From Alphaproteobacteria bacterium (GTDB lineage Bacteria; Pseudomonadota; Alphaproteobacteria; Acetobacterales; Acetobacteraceae): DNA of 46,430 nt. Positions 16,169 to 25,787 of this stretch are shown piece by piece. The stretch spans positions 1 to 46,430 of the forward strand of contig JAPLOI010000007.1 of assembly GCA_026400815.1 (NCBI GenBank). Direction: 5' to 3'. Under the pieces are notes generated by a model. It ran no database searches, was not told the DNA's origin, and was given only the letters and a program-made list of their open reading frames with translations. The translations under genes and the position numbers were made by a program. The stretch's first letter is position 1, and each line of letters opens with the position of its first letter.

Positions 16169-18121
16169 CTATGGCAACGCCGACAACGGCACGGGATACA
16201 CGGCCTCGCCGGCATCCCGCCCGCCATCGAAGCTTTTCCACAGCTCCGGCGTGCGGTTGAAATCCTGGTAGAGCCGCAGCCGCGCCTCCAGATTGTCCAG
16301 CAGTTCCGTCTGCGCCCCGCCGCCCATGTTGCGCCAGGTGGCGCGATCCAGCGTGGCGATGTCGGAAACGTAGGGCAGGCCTTCGAGGTATTCGCCCAGG
16401 ATGCCGCCGAGGTTTTCCAGGCCGCGCTGGCGCAATGCGTCGGGGTCGCGGGCGAGATGGGCGGCCACGCTTTGCAGTCGGTCGAACATGGCGTTGCTGT
16501 CGAGCAGGTTGGCGCGGCCCTGGTCGATGATGAAGCGCAGGGACTGGGCGAGGTCGTTGAGCTGGTTGCGGGTGAGCAGCACGCGCACTTCCAGGCATTC
16601 CGGCGGGTTGGTGCCCTTGTAGCCATCGGGCGCCCAGGCGTGCACGAGGTCGGGCGCGGCGGCTCCCTGCTGGCGGCCGAGCCAGGCCAGGCGCAGGGCG
16701 TGGCCCACCATGGCGGCGCGGTCATCCGGGTTGGGCGGGGTGCGCTGCGCCTGGGCGGCGGCCTGGTCCGTGCGCACGGCGCGCAGCTTGCCCAGCATGT
16801 CGCGCACCACGCGGTCCAGCGCTTCCGGGTCGCCGTTCGGCACCGGGAAATACTGCGGGCCGAGCGAGGGCAGCGGCACGGAGGTGAGGGTGGTGTACTG
16901 CCGCTCCGCCATCGCGTGGTTGTTGGCGCCCTGCGGGGTTTTCAGGTGCAGGGCCATCACCGCCACGCCGGCGGCGCGGGCCTTGTTGCCGATCTCCTCC
17001 GGCCCCATGCGCGTCGCGGAGGCGGGATCGGTGGGCAGGCGGCTGCCGGCATCCGTCACCAGGATGATCACGCGGCCCTGGATGTCGCCCCAATCCAGGT
17101 TCTCGATTGCATCGGCCACGGCGGCGAAGCTGTCTTCGTTGAAGGACAGGCTGTCGACGTTGGTGGCCTTGATGTCCTGGATCTTGCGGATGAAGCCGTT
17201 GGCATCGGCGCTGTCGGCGAACTTGGCGAAGGTGCGGGTGAGGTATTCCAGCCGCGGCTGCACCGTGAGCGAGTTGCGGAAGCCGACCAGCGCATAGCGC
17301 GTGGGCGCGCCGGGCTCGGCGGCGGTGGCCTTCACGAAATCGGTCAGCGCGCCACGGACCTTGTTGATGTAGGGGTCCATCGACAGCGTGGTGTCGACCA
17401 CGAAGGCGATGCCGACGGTGAAGGGCGCCTGGCCCGGCGCCGGCCCCTCGTCGGCCAGCGGGATGGAGGCGACTTCCATCATGCGGTACTCGCGCCCGTC
17501 CTGGAACGAGACCGTTTCGGCCTGCAGGATCGGCAGCAGGTAGAAGTGGCGGCGGATGTCGATGTGCTGCGCCGGTTCCATCGCCACCACGGGGAAGTTG
17601 TCTGGCCGCGGGGTGCGCTGGGCCATGGCGGCAAGCTGGCGGGCTTCCTGTGGCGGGGTGGCGCCGCCGAGCATGGCAAGCAGGGAGTCGCGATCCTTGA
17701 AGAACAGCGTTCGTTCGCGCCCGGCCGGGTTGTGGAAGGCGGCTGTCATGGTGTGCAGCCAGGGGATGGTCTGTTCCTCTGGCAGCCAGCCCAACGTGGC
17801 GCCGCGGCTGCCCGGGCCGACTTCCAGCCAGGGCTTGTTGTCTGGCCCGGCCTGGCGCGCGAAGACGAACAGCGGCGTGAGCGGGCTGGCCGCCTGGGCC
17901 GGGGCGGGGGCGCCGGGTTGCGGGCGATAGGCGGCGCCGGGGCGGGTGAGCACGCGCTGGCGCAGGGTGCGCTTGCCCGGCATCAGCATCGCCTCGCGTC
18001 CGCCCGGCGAAGCCGCTGCCGGGGGCGTGGCCGGCTGGGCGAGCGCCCGGCGAGGCAGCAGCGTGGGAGCCAGCAGCGTGGCGGCGGCGGTGGCCATGAG
18101 CTTGCGGCGGCGGATCGTCAT
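16169..18121 (-). CDS. Tat-exported von Willebrand factor A protein resembling the periplasmic part of PpkA
   Basis: This 650-residue protein has a twin-arginine-like signal (TIRRRKLMATAAATLLAP, then AQPA near 30). A segment at about 80-160 (PLFVFAR, WLEV-PGS-GATLGWLPEE, FHNPAGRERTLFF) precedes a vWA domain at about 235-440. Its MIDAS-like motif is D243-T-T-L-S, a T-for-S variant of DxSxS, and ILVTDAGS is a second vWA signature. A helical C-terminus follows. I chose the ATG at 18121 because AGGAGGG precedes it; an ATG 24 bp upstream lacks this. In T6SS TagQRST systems the FGE protein TagR acts on the periplasmic vWA domain of the kinase PpkA. Here a similar domain stands alone with no kinase. 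That relation is inference from layout, not from alignment. Confidence 0.85.
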   Translation of the reverse strand: MTIRRRKLMATAAATLLAPTLLPRRALAQPATPPAAASPGGREAMLMPGKRTLRQRVLTRPGAAYRPQPGAPAPAQAASPLTPLFVFARQAGPDNKPWLEVGPGSRGATLGWLPEEQTIPWLHTMTAAFHNPAGRERTLFFKDRDSLLAMLGGATPPQEARQLAAMAQRTPRPDNFPVVAMEPAQHIDIRRHFYLLPILQAETVSFQDGREYRMMEVASIPLADEGPAPGQAPFTVGIAFVVDTTLSMDPYINKVRGALTDFVKATAAEPGAPTRYALVGFRNSLTVQPRLEYLTRTFAKFADSADANGFIRKIQDIKATNVDSLSFNEDSFAAVADAIENLDWGDIQGRVIILVTDAGSRLPTDPASATRMGPEEIGNKARAAGVAVMALHLKTPQGANNHAMAERQYTTLTSVPLPSLGPQYFPVPNGDPEALDRVVRDMLGKLRAVRTDQAAAQAQRTPPNPDDRAAMVGHALRLAWLGRQQGAAAPDLVHAWAPDGYKGTNPPECLEVRVLLTRNQLNDLAQSLRFIIDQGRANLLDSNAMFDRLQSVAAHLARDPDALRQRGLENLGGILGEYLEGLPYVSDIATLDRATWRNMGGGAQTELLDNLEARLRLYQDFNRTPELWKSFDGGRDAGEAVYPVPLSALP

Positions 18122-18158
18122 GGCGGGCCCTCCTGCGTCAGTCATTCGGTGCCGTAGG

Positions 18159-19262
18159 TCATTCGATGCCGGCGGCGCGCAGGGCGGCCTTGGCGCGGTC
18201 TGCGGCGGTGGTGTCGGCGCCGGCGGCTTCCTGCTTCAGCTTCGCCACCAGGGCCTCGCGCGCGGCCTTCGCATCTGTGCTGCCACCTTCGGCCGCCTTG
18301 CCGAACAGGTCCAGCGCGCGGGCCGGGTTCGGGGCGCTGAGCGGCCCGCCCGGCTTGAACGTGGCGGGATCATAGAGCTTGCCCAGGGCGAAATTGGCCG
18401 GCGCGTGGTTGGCGCGGCTGGAGGCGGCGCTGAGCAGGCTCACCGCACGGTCTCCGGCGCGCCGGTCCTCCAGGCGCAGCAGCGCCTCGGCCAGCCGTGT
18501 TTGCTCTTCGGGCGGCAGGGCGACCAGTTTTTCCGGCGTGCACTTGCCGCTCATCACGTCCTCCGCAGTCGCGCAATCTGGCGAGACCGGCGCGGCCGGC
18601 GGCGGTGGGGTGGGGGCGGCGGCCTGTTGCTGCGGCGGGGGCTCCGGCTGCGGGCGGGTGAACCACCAGGCGGCACCGCCACCAGCCAATAGCAACAGCA
18701 CCACGCCCGCGATCAGCGGCACCGGAGAGCCGCGCTTCTTCTCCTCGGGCGGCGGCGGCGGGGGAGGCGGCGGCGGCGGCGGGGCCACCACGGCCGGCGG
18801 GTCCTCCACCACGGGGGGCTTTGTCGGCGGCGGCGGCGGAGGGGGGGGCGGAGGCGGCGGTGGCGGCGCGGCCTTGGCCGGCTCGGGCCAGGGCGCGTCA
18901 TCCACCGGGATATCGGCCGGCGGTGCCTTGCCGCGCGGGATCGGCGGCCAGATCTCGGTGCCTTCCAGATCGCTGCCGGGGATGGAGATGCGCACCGGCG
19001 TGTTCGGCAGCACGTGGAACGACACCTCGGCGCCGAAGCACAGCCACAGCTCCGGCCCGCGCTTCTCGATCACGCGCGGGCGCAGGCCCTTGCTGTCCAC
19101 CGCCCAGCCATGCGGGCCGAGCTTGGTGTTCTCGCCGCCAAAGCGCTCCACCAGCACGCGCGGCACATCGGGCAGATGCGGCGGCGGGCTGAACACGAAG
19201 GCGCCGGTGAGGATGCCGCTGGGGTCGTCGGTGATCTGGGCGATGCGGAACTGCGTTTCCAT
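18159..19262 (-). CDS. Pro-rich single-span membrane protein with Sel1-like C-terminus
   Basis: This 367-residue protein has a folded N-terminal domain (1-125), two polyproline tracts (14 Pro at 133-146, 12 Pro at 161-172), a membrane segment at about 180-201 flanked by EEKKR and RPQ, and a C-terminal region. That tail (about 300-345) carries a Sel1-like repeat (NFALGKLYD, NPARALDLFGKAAEGGSTDA). The positive flank suggests the N-terminus is cytoplasmic and the Sel1-like part periplasmic. It lies 11 bp downstream of srfC and 37 bp upstream of the vWA gene. I do not recognise the N-terminal domain. Its position between the cytoplasmic NTPases and the periplasmic vWA module suggests a connector, which is inference. 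Confidence 0.8.
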   Translation of the reverse strand: METQFRIAQITDDPSGILTGAFVFSPPPHLPDVPRVLVERFGGENTKLGPHGWAVDSKGLRPRVIEKRGPELWLCFGAEVSFHVLPNTPVRISIPGSDLEGTEIWPPIPRGKAPPADIPVDDAPWPEPAKAAPPPPPPPPPPPPPPTKPPVVEDPPAVVAPPPPPPPPPPPPEEKKRGSPVPLIAGVVLLLLAGGGAAWWFTRPQPEPPPQQQAAAPTPPPPAAPVSPDCATAEDVMSGKCTPEKLVALPPEEQTRLAEALLRLEDRRAGDRAVSLLSAASSRANHAPANFALGKLYDPATFKPGGPLSAPNPARALDLFGKAAEGGSTDAKAAREALVAKLKQEAAGADTTAADRAKAALRAAGIE

Positions 19263-19273
19263 GCGGCGCGCCC

Positions 19274-21883
19274 TTACAGGAGTGCCAGAACGGTGCCGAG
19301 CGCCTCGTTCTGCTTCTGGTCCACCATGCCGGCGCCGCCCTGGTCGAACACGTTCCGCTTCACCGCATCGGCCAGCACATCCACCCAGGAAAGGACAAAC
19401 AGCGGGCCGAACGGTTCCGCCTCCTCGCCGATCTCAAAGCCCGGCTCGGGCGGCGGCGTGGGGTCGAAGGCCGGCGGGCCGCCTTCCACCTGTGGGCGAT
19501 CCGCGGCCAGCACGCCATCCAGGCTCATGCCCAGGAAGTTCACGTGCTCGTTCACCAGCTGGGACACAAGCACGGCGCGGCGATCGGCCGCCTGGTCGAA
19601 GCGCAGCCCGCCCTTGATGCGGTTCAGCCCATCCACCAGCCGGTGCTGCAGGCGGCAGCGGCTGGCCGTGGCGGTCATTTCGGCCACCAGCGCATCGGCT
19701 GCCGGCCCGTCGAAGCCGAAGTAGCTGTGCAGGCTGCTTTCGGTGGAGAAACGGCGCAGCTTGGCGATCCAGGCGCTGAGCAGGGCGGAGGCGCGGTCAT
19801 GCGTGGGGTCGCTGCCGGCGCTGTGCTCCACCGGGGCGGCGGCCGCGGGCTGGGCACGGGCGCGCAGCCGGTCGCGCATGGAGGAAACGGCGCCGGTGGC
19901 CGCCGGCGGCGCGGCGCGCGTGGCCTCCGTGGTGGGCAGCGCCCGCAACAGCACCTCGCGCGCCTCGGCGGGCGTCAGGTGGAACTGCGACAGCAGCAGG
20001 CCGAAGCGGCCGGCATTGCCGTTGGCCTCCAGCAGATCGAGCGCCGGGCGCAGGCCTTCCAGCCGCTTCTGGTATTCGGCATCCAGGTCGTCGCCCACAT
20101 GCCATTCGGACAGGCGGCGCTTCATGTCGCCGCGCAGGATGGCGATCTGGTTGTTGAGCTGGTTCAGCTTCAGCTCCGGCCGGCAAACGGGCGCGAGGCT
20201 TTCCACCAGGTAGCTCATGCCCGCGTCGTTCAGGCGGAACACCTCCGCCCACGCCTTCTCGGGGTTCCTTACGTAGCGGCGGATGCCGGTATTGGCGGAG
20301 AACTCGCGGCCCCAGCGCTCGATCTTTTCCGGCACGCCGGGCAGGAATTCGCCCTCCACGCCATCGTCGGTCAGGCGCGACAGCGATTGGGACTTGCCGG
20401 GATTGCGCGCCAGCAGCGTGTTGCTGAACGGTTGGCCGGGATGCCAGGCATCCAGCCACCCATTTGCCTCCTGCAACGGTTGCAGCAGGCTGGCCTTAAC
20501 GCGCGCTTCCCACAGATCGTCCGATGCCATGGAATCGTCGCGGCCGGGCGTGCGGTTGAAATGCATGTCCATGCGCGTGAGCATCACGAACAACGCCGTT
20601 TCCACCCGCGAACGCCCTTCCGGCGTGGCGCCGTGAGTGCGGTTGATCCAGTTGCGGATGGACTGGCGGATGGTGGCATCGAAGGCGTTGTTGCTCTCCT
20701 TGATGCACAGCAGCAGCGCGTTCAACTCGCGCTCGGCGGCGTAGCGCTCGAACAGGTAGGCCACCTTGCCGCGCAGGAAGAACTCGCCCAGCGCATTGGC
20801 GCGGGTTTGCACTTCCAGCGCATGGTCCTTGCCGGTGCGTTCGCGCGCGCCGGGGAAGTCCAGCAGGTCGGTGGCCTGGAAGATCGGCCAGGGCAGCTCC
20901 ACCATGGTGATCTGCAACTCGGCGATCAGCGCGGTGAGTTCGGGGCGGGTGAGGGTGCAGCGCGCGCCATTCTGCGCGGCGATCTCGATCTGCGTCTGGC
21001 CGGTATCGGCCAGGTGATCGAGCGTATCCACCTTCAGCACGCTCTCGGTCTTGGGCACCAGCGAGACGATCGGCGCCCAGGCCTCGCGATCGAAGCGCAG
21101 CGCGCGCAGGCGGGAGGTGAGGCGGGCGAGCACATCGGTGAACGGCGCGTAGCGGTTCCACAGGATGGCGTAGACATCCACCCGCCGATCCAGCGGCAGG
21201 CGCGGCAGCACCGCGGCCATGCGGTCCCAGAACGGGCCGGAGCGGATTGTCTGGGCCGAGGCGAAACCGCGGAACTCGTTGTCGCAGTATTTGCTGAGGT
21301 CCCAGATATCCTCCTGGCGGACCTCGTTGTTCTCCGCCTGCCCGGCGGCGTCGCGCTCCGCGGCCCCCAACACCTCGGCGATGGCTTCCGGCAGGCCGGC
21401 GCTGGCCTTTTCCGAATCCAGCGCATCGCAGAACCAGGAATTGGCCAGGATCTTCACCAGGTCGATCTCGGACAGCAGCCGCAGCCGCACCGGGAACCCC
21501 TCCGGCCCCTTCTCCTTGCGCATGGTGAAGCGGGTGACGAGGCCGGTGGCCTCCTTGTCGCTTTCGGGGTTGATGTCGGCCAGGAAGCCGCGCGGCTTGT
21601 CCAAATCCGCGGTCAGCTCCTTGCCGGAGGGGCGGGCGAGGGTGGAGATCAGGTAGCTCTTGCCGGCCTGCGACAGGCCATACACGCCGACGGCCACCGG
21701 GCGCTCGGCGGCGGTCTTCAGCTTGCGCGCTTCCACGGCGGCGAGGCGGAACTCCTTCTCCAGCACGGGTCGCTGGGCGGCGACGCGATCGGGGAAATCG
21801 CGGAACCAGGCGAGCGCGCCCTGGGCGGCACGCTCGGTATCCTGGCAGACGCGGACAAGGGCTTGGGTGGCAGCTTCTGACAT
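19274..21883 (-). CDS. srfC: SrfC-like P-loop GTPase-like protein (putative virulence factor family)
   Basis: This 869-residue cytoplasmic protein of the SrfC/Virul_Fac type has an N-terminal P-loop GLSQAGKS at 69-76 and a G3-like DFPG at 342-345 (LLDFPGARER). Those two motifs give it a large, dynamin-like GTPase look. The remainder is mostly helical. In Salmonella srfA, srfB and srfC (SsrB-regulated factors) form one cluster; the molecular function is not settled. Here the gene starts only 3 bp after the srfB stop, so they are coexpressed. The Pro-rich anchor gene follows 11 bp downstream. The family assignment rests on length, the P-loop context and the adjacent SrfB; the GTPase label is inference from motifs. 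Confidence 0.85.
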   Translation of the reverse strand: MSEAATQALVRVCQDTERAAQGALAWFRDFPDRVAAQRPVLEKEFRLAAVEARKLKTAAERPVAVGVYGLSQAGKSYLISTLARPSGKELTADLDKPRGFLADINPESDKEATGLVTRFTMRKEKGPEGFPVRLRLLSEIDLVKILANSWFCDALDSEKASAGLPEAIAEVLGAAERDAAGQAENNEVRQEDIWDLSKYCDNEFRGFASAQTIRSGPFWDRMAAVLPRLPLDRRVDVYAILWNRYAPFTDVLARLTSRLRALRFDREAWAPIVSLVPKTESVLKVDTLDHLADTGQTQIEIAAQNGARCTLTRPELTALIAELQITMVELPWPIFQATDLLDFPGARERTGKDHALEVQTRANALGEFFLRGKVAYLFERYAAERELNALLLCIKESNNAFDATIRQSIRNWINRTHGATPEGRSRVETALFVMLTRMDMHFNRTPGRDDSMASDDLWEARVKASLLQPLQEANGWLDAWHPGQPFSNTLLARNPGKSQSLSRLTDDGVEGEFLPGVPEKIERWGREFSANTGIRRYVRNPEKAWAEVFRLNDAGMSYLVESLAPVCRPELKLNQLNNQIAILRGDMKRRLSEWHVGDDLDAEYQKRLEGLRPALDLLEANGNAGRFGLLLSQFHLTPAEAREVLLRALPTTEATRAAPPAATGAVSSMRDRLRARAQPAAAAPVEHSAGSDPTHDRASALLSAWIAKLRRFSTESSLHSYFGFDGPAADALVAEMTATASRCRLQHRLVDGLNRIKGGLRFDQAADRRAVLVSQLVNEHVNFLGMSLDGVLAADRPQVEGGPPAFDPTPPPEPGFEIGEEAEPFGPLFVLSWVDVLADAVKRNVFDQGGAGMVDQKQNEALGTVLALL

Positions 21884-21886
21884 CGG

Positions 21887-24800
21887 TTACGATCCCTGGT
21901 CGTCGGCCATGGCGGCCAGGATGGCATCCAGCGTGGCAAGCTGCCCGGCATCCAGCCAGTGGCTGCCCTCATCGCCCGGCAGGGTTTGCAGGCTGCGGAT
22001 CAGCGTGCCCGGGCGCTGCGGGTTGTCGCGCGCATCGCGCACCGAGGTCTCGTCGATCTCGAACTCCATCGCATCGCCATCGGGGTCGCGCGTCAGCTTG
22101 CGGCGCAGCGTGAAGGTCAGCGGCAGGGCCACGCCGGCGGCGGCCTCCGCACTGGCGAACTCGATGCGATACAGCGGGCTCGCCGGCCAGCGTTCGGCGG
22201 CGAACTGCTTGAACCCCAGGAAGGAGCGGCCGGAGAAGGTCAGCGGCCGTTCGCTCTCCTCCGTCTCGCCCTGCGCATCGGGCTCGGTGGCGATGGCGGT
22301 GGAGAGGTCGCGGAACAGCACCCGGTCTGCCCGGATGCGGCGGTCGCTTTCCATCAGCCCGACGAAGCGGGCGGTGGAGCGCATGGTGAACTTGTCGGTC
22401 AGCGCGAAATTGTCGAGCTGCCCGCCGCGCAGCAGGCGATACAGCATCGCCCCCACCGCCACCGTGGTCTTGGGGTCGAAGATCCGCCCGGTGCCATCCG
22501 CGAACGGATACCAGGCGCCGACGCGATACTGGTGCATCGGCTGCACCCGGTGCGGCTCGATGGCGAGCGAGGCCACCACCATCGCGTTCACCGCCGGCCA
22601 GCGTGCGCCACGGCCAGAGAGCAGCAGCACGTCGCAGCCGAAACGGTTGACGATCTCGCACAACGGCTCGATCGCTTCCTGCATGGTCTGGCTAACGGTG
22701 GCATCGATCGCGGCGAGATCCACGTCGATCGACACGTCCTCCACCCGGAAGCCGCGCACGCCCAATTCCGCCACGCGCCCGTTGAACCAAGCAGCGGCCC
22801 GCAGCCCGGCCGGCTCCGCGGTGGCCCCGCGCGTCACCGGCACCACGGCCGTGAGCCCGCCGGCCTTCTCGCCGAGGAACTGCCCGATCGTGCGCGTTTC
22901 CACGCCGCCGGAGGCCATCGGGTTCCAGCCCTCGTACTCGCCGAGCAGCCCGAGGGCGGCGGGCGAGAGCACATGGTTCAGTGCCAACCTTCGCGCCTGC
23001 CGTTCCGGCTCCGTGCTGGCCGGCACGCGGAAGAGGGAGACGAGGAATTGCTGCGCCCGCTCCGTGCCGAACGTACCGCCGCCGAACTCCGCCTCCGCCA
23101 GCGCACGGCGCAGCCCGGGCATCACGTGGCGCATCACCACGGTTTCCAGCACGTCGTCCCCTGCCAGGCGGAATCCCTCGCGGAACTCCTCCTGCGGCAC
23201 CACCACGCGGTCCGTCAGCGTGTAGGTGTAGATGGCCAGGTCCGTGGTGCCGCCGCCCACATCGATGGAGCCGATGCGCAGGGATGGCCGCGTGGTGCCG
23301 CCGATATTGCGCTTGCGGCCGACGAGGTCGAAGTAATCCGGCGCGTCGCCGCGATAGGCGTGGCTGATCTGGTCGTAGAGATAGACGATCTGCGTGGCCG
23401 TCGCCTCGTCCAGCTTGGCTTCCACATCCAGCACGCGCGGGCTGGGATCGCCGGTCACGTCCTTCAGCAGGAAGGCCGCTGCCCGCGCCCGCTCGCGCAC
23501 CTTGCGCACCTCCTCCAGCGGCATGGCCGGCGGCAGCGTCAGGATCAGGCTGGAGATGCGGCGCGGTGCCGCCATGTCCTGCCTTCCGTAGCGCGCGGCA
23601 TAGGAATTCACCTGGGCGCGCGCCTGCAGCAGCACTTCCAGCAGGAACAGGGTGAACAGGCTGGCGCGGCTGAACAGCGGCCGCAGCGCGATGCCGCTGC
23701 GCTTCTTCATCGACAGCACCGTGCCGTCCTCGGCGAGGTAGCGCAGATAGCTGCCGCGGATCACGCCTTCCGAATCGGTGGCCGGGTTGAAGCGCCAGGG
23801 GGTCAGGCGCGGCTTCTCGTCCCACAGATAGCGCTTGGGGCTGGAAAGCCCGGTTTGCCCCTCATTGCCGCGATTGAGCGCCGAGAGCCGCGCCGCCTCC
23901 GGCCCCACCCGCACCGGGCTCGGCCAGTCGAAGGCGTTGCCGCGGCCGGATTGCAGGCTCCATTCCTCCTTGCCGAAAGCGGCGCGGGCGAATTCCACCC
24001 GGCTTTCGAACGGCAGGTCGGAGGTCTGTTCGGGCTGGGAGATGTCGCGCAGTTGCAGCCGGTAGCTGTCGGCGATCGAGCGGTCCCGCCCCGGCGTCTG
24101 CTCCACCAGGAAGCCGCAGGAGCGCGAATTGCCGAGATCGAGCACGAGGTCGACATTGATGGTGCCGCCATTGGCCTGGCGCTCGGCGGCGGCGATGTCG
24201 ATCAGCCGCACCGGGCGCACCGCGCCGCATTCCTCCAGCAGCGCCAGCAGCGTGAGGTAGGCGGCGTAATGCCGGCAGCCGATCGGCGCATCGGGCGGCA
24301 ACTCGCGCCCGTTGCTGTCGCGCTCGCGATACAGGTCGGCGAGCCAGCCGCGCACCCAGGCGAGGTCGAGCATCCAGGCGACCTCTTCCATCCGGCTACC
24401 GAGCTGGAAGCGTGCCGTCTCCCTGTCCCACGGCGTCAGGAACCCGGCGCTGGGCGTGCGCGGGGTGGTGGCGGTATCGAAGGCCAGCACGGCACGGTGG
24501 GTGTTGCCCTCCGCCTCCTTGGGGTTCAGCTCCACGATGCGGATGCGGGCCCAGTTCTGCGGTCCCGGCGCGAGCCGTCGGCGGCCCGGCGGGCCATCCA
24601 CCTCCACCTGCAGGAACGGCACCGGCACCCACTTGCCCAGGAACGGCGCAAGGGCGGCGCGCGCATCCACGGAATAGCGGCCTTCCTCGTCGGCCGAGAC
24701 GAACAGGGTGCGCCCGTCGCTGTCATAGGCGTAGCCGCCTTCGTCCGGTGCCGCGCGCAGCGGCTTCAGCGCCGCGAGCCCCTCGGCCAGCGGCACCTCG

Positions 24801-24940
24801 TACCAATCGCGGCTGATGCGCAGGCTCTCCAGCGGCAGCGGCACGTCGATGAACTGGATGCCGCTATTGGGCACCAGCGGGATGTCGGCGCCAGCACCAC
24901 CGCCGGGAAGCCGGGGCAGCTCGGTATAGGGTTTGATCAT
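21887..24940 (-). CDS. srfB: SrfB-like actin/Hsp70-fold ATPase
   Basis: This 1017-residue cytoplasmic protein of the SrfB family shows the actin-like ATPase signatures: phosphate-1 motif VLDLGNSRS (266-274), phosphate-2 motif DVGGGTTD (560-567) and an adenosine-type LLLSGRGAR. A region of about 260 residues precedes the ATPase core. I chose the ATG at 24940 because homology-like sequence starts at MIKPYTELPR; the frame extends 29 codons upstream. The gene precedes srfC by 3 bp. Pairing an actin-like ATPase with a P-loop GTPase-like protein is a hallmark of the srfABC layout. The SrfA-like proteins here are membrane anchors, so SrfB/SrfC may work at the inner face of the membrane; this last point is inference. 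Confidence 0.88.
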   Translation of the reverse strand: MIKPYTELPRLPGGGAGADIPLVPNSGIQFIDVPLPLESLRISRDWYEVPLAEGLAALKPLRAAPDEGGYAYDSDGRTLFVSADEEGRYSVDARAALAPFLGKWVPVPFLQVEVDGPPGRRRLAPGPQNWARIRIVELNPKEAEGNTHRAVLAFDTATTPRTPSAGFLTPWDRETARFQLGSRMEEVAWMLDLAWVRGWLADLYRERDSNGRELPPDAPIGCRHYAAYLTLLALLEECGAVRPVRLIDIAAAERQANGGTINVDLVLDLGNSRSCGFLVEQTPGRDRSIADSYRLQLRDISQPEQTSDLPFESRVEFARAAFGKEEWSLQSGRGNAFDWPSPVRVGPEAARLSALNRGNEGQTGLSSPKRYLWDEKPRLTPWRFNPATDSEGVIRGSYLRYLAEDGTVLSMKKRSGIALRPLFSRASLFTLFLLEVLLQARAQVNSYAARYGRQDMAAPRRISSLILTLPPAMPLEEVRKVRERARAAAFLLKDVTGDPSPRVLDVEAKLDEATATQIVYLYDQISHAYRGDAPDYFDLVGRKRNIGGTTRPSLRIGSIDVGGGTTDLAIYTYTLTDRVVVPQEEFREGFRLAGDDVLETVVMRHVMPGLRRALAEAEFGGGTFGTERAQQFLVSLFRVPASTEPERQARRLALNHVLSPAALGLLGEYEGWNPMASGGVETRTIGQFLGEKAGGLTAVVPVTRGATAEPAGLRAAAWFNGRVAELGVRGFRVEDVSIDVDLAAIDATVSQTMQEAIEPLCEIVNRFGCDVLLLSGRGARWPAVNAMVVASLAIEPHRVQPMHQYRVGAWYPFADGTGRIFDPKTTVAVGAMLYRLLRGGQLDNFALTDKFTMRSTARFVGLMESDRRIRADRVLFRDLSTAIATEPDAQGETEESERPLTFSGRSFLGFKQFAAERWPASPLYRIEFASAEAAAGVALPLTFTLRRKLTRDPDGDAMEFEIDETSVRDARDNPQRPGTLIRSLQTLPGDEGSHWLDAGQLATLDAILAAMADDQGS

Positions 24941-25034
24941 GCGGACCTGTCGAACATGCGCGCTTCCCGTATCCTGGGCTTGTCGGTCGCGATGACCGTA
25001 ACAACACCAAAAACCCCCTGCGGGCAACGTCTCG

Positions 25035-25784
25035 TCATTGTCCGGGGCATGAGATCTGGTACTGCCATTCGGTGGTGCCGCGCCGCGGATCGTGCCCGCC
25101 CGTGACCACCACGCGAACCGTGAGTTCGGAGCCCGGTGCGCCGGCGCGCGGGTTCCAGGGAAAGGAGAAGCTGCCGGTGCCGGGCACCGGCCCCGGCGTT
25201 TCGGCGATCAGGGTCGAGCCGCGGAACACCTGGATGTGGTCCGGGATGTATTTGGTGTCGTAGGTCACCGTCACCCGGCCGCGCCTGGGGCCGAGATAGT
25301 GCTGCGTTTCCGTGACACCCTGCCCGCCGCTGCGCGAGATCGTGTCGCAGGGCTGCGCATTCGGCGGCGGCACCGGCGGAGGCGGCGGCGGAGGCGGAGG
25401 CGGTGGCGGTGGCGGCTCCGGCTCCGGTTCGGGCTCCGGCGGCGGTGGAGGTGGCGGCGCGGGGGGCGGTGGCGGCGGTTCGGGCGGCACGGGCGGCCGG
25501 CATTGCGCCAACCGGGCCGACATCTCCCGCTCCACCTCGGAGATGCGCCGGCGCAAATCCAGCTCCTCCTGCCGGCCGCGTCCATCGTCCACCGGCGGGA
25601 TCGGGCAGAGCGCCTCGCGCGGCGCCAGCCCGTCGCGCAGCCGCGCGGCGGCATCCAGCCCCCAGACCATCGCGGCCACAGCCAGAGGGAACCCCACCGC
25701 CAGCGCGCAGACCGCCAGCGCCACCAGGAACCGGTGCCGGCCGGGGCGTGTCGCGCCCGCCTTCCTGTCCGGTTCCCATGCCAT
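25035..25784 (-). CDS. Membrane-anchored protein with shared Cys-coiled-coil linker and Pro-rich stalk
   Basis: This 249-residue protein has a short cytoplasmic tail and a transmembrane segment at about 19-43. A linker shared with three neighbours (PREALCPIPPVDDG, then ELDLRRRISEVE and a closing Cys) spans residues 55-95 with Cys60 and Cys95. A Pro/Glu stalk (about 97-141) is followed by a C-terminal strand-rich domain (145-249) that I do not recognise, which ends with a Cys. The gene sits 3 bp downstream of the vWA gene and 94 bp upstream of srfB. The paired cysteines suggest a periplasmic disulfide. The C-terminal domain could bind a ligand or protein, but nothing specific can be read. Confidence 0.8.
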   Translation of the reverse strand: MAWEPDRKAGATRPGRHRFLVALAVCALAVGFPLAVAAMVWGLDAAARLRDGLAPREALCPIPPVDDGRGRQEELDLRRRISEVEREMSARLAQCRPPVPPEPPPPPPAPPPPPPPEPEPEPEPPPPPPPPPPPPPPVPPPNAQPCDTISRSGGQGVTETQHYLGPRRGRVTVTYDTKYIPDHIQVFRGSTLIAETPGPVPGTGSFSFPWNPRAGAPGSELTVRVVVTGGHDPRRGTTEWQYQISCPGQ

Positions 25785-25787
25785 GCG

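Noticed and set aside
18720-18870. GGC/GGCGGCGGC-rich tracts here and near 25380-25470, looking like simple repeats or CRISPR-like units
   Set aside because: They encode polyproline stalks in frame; there is no spacer-repeat periodicity of CRISPR type.
21959-25105. 1048-residue plus-strand open frame opposite srfB, and a similar 778-residue one opposite srfC
   Set aside because: High-GC antisense frames rich in His, Arg, Gln and Ala without any family motif; the minus-strand products carry clear ATPase and GTPase motifs.
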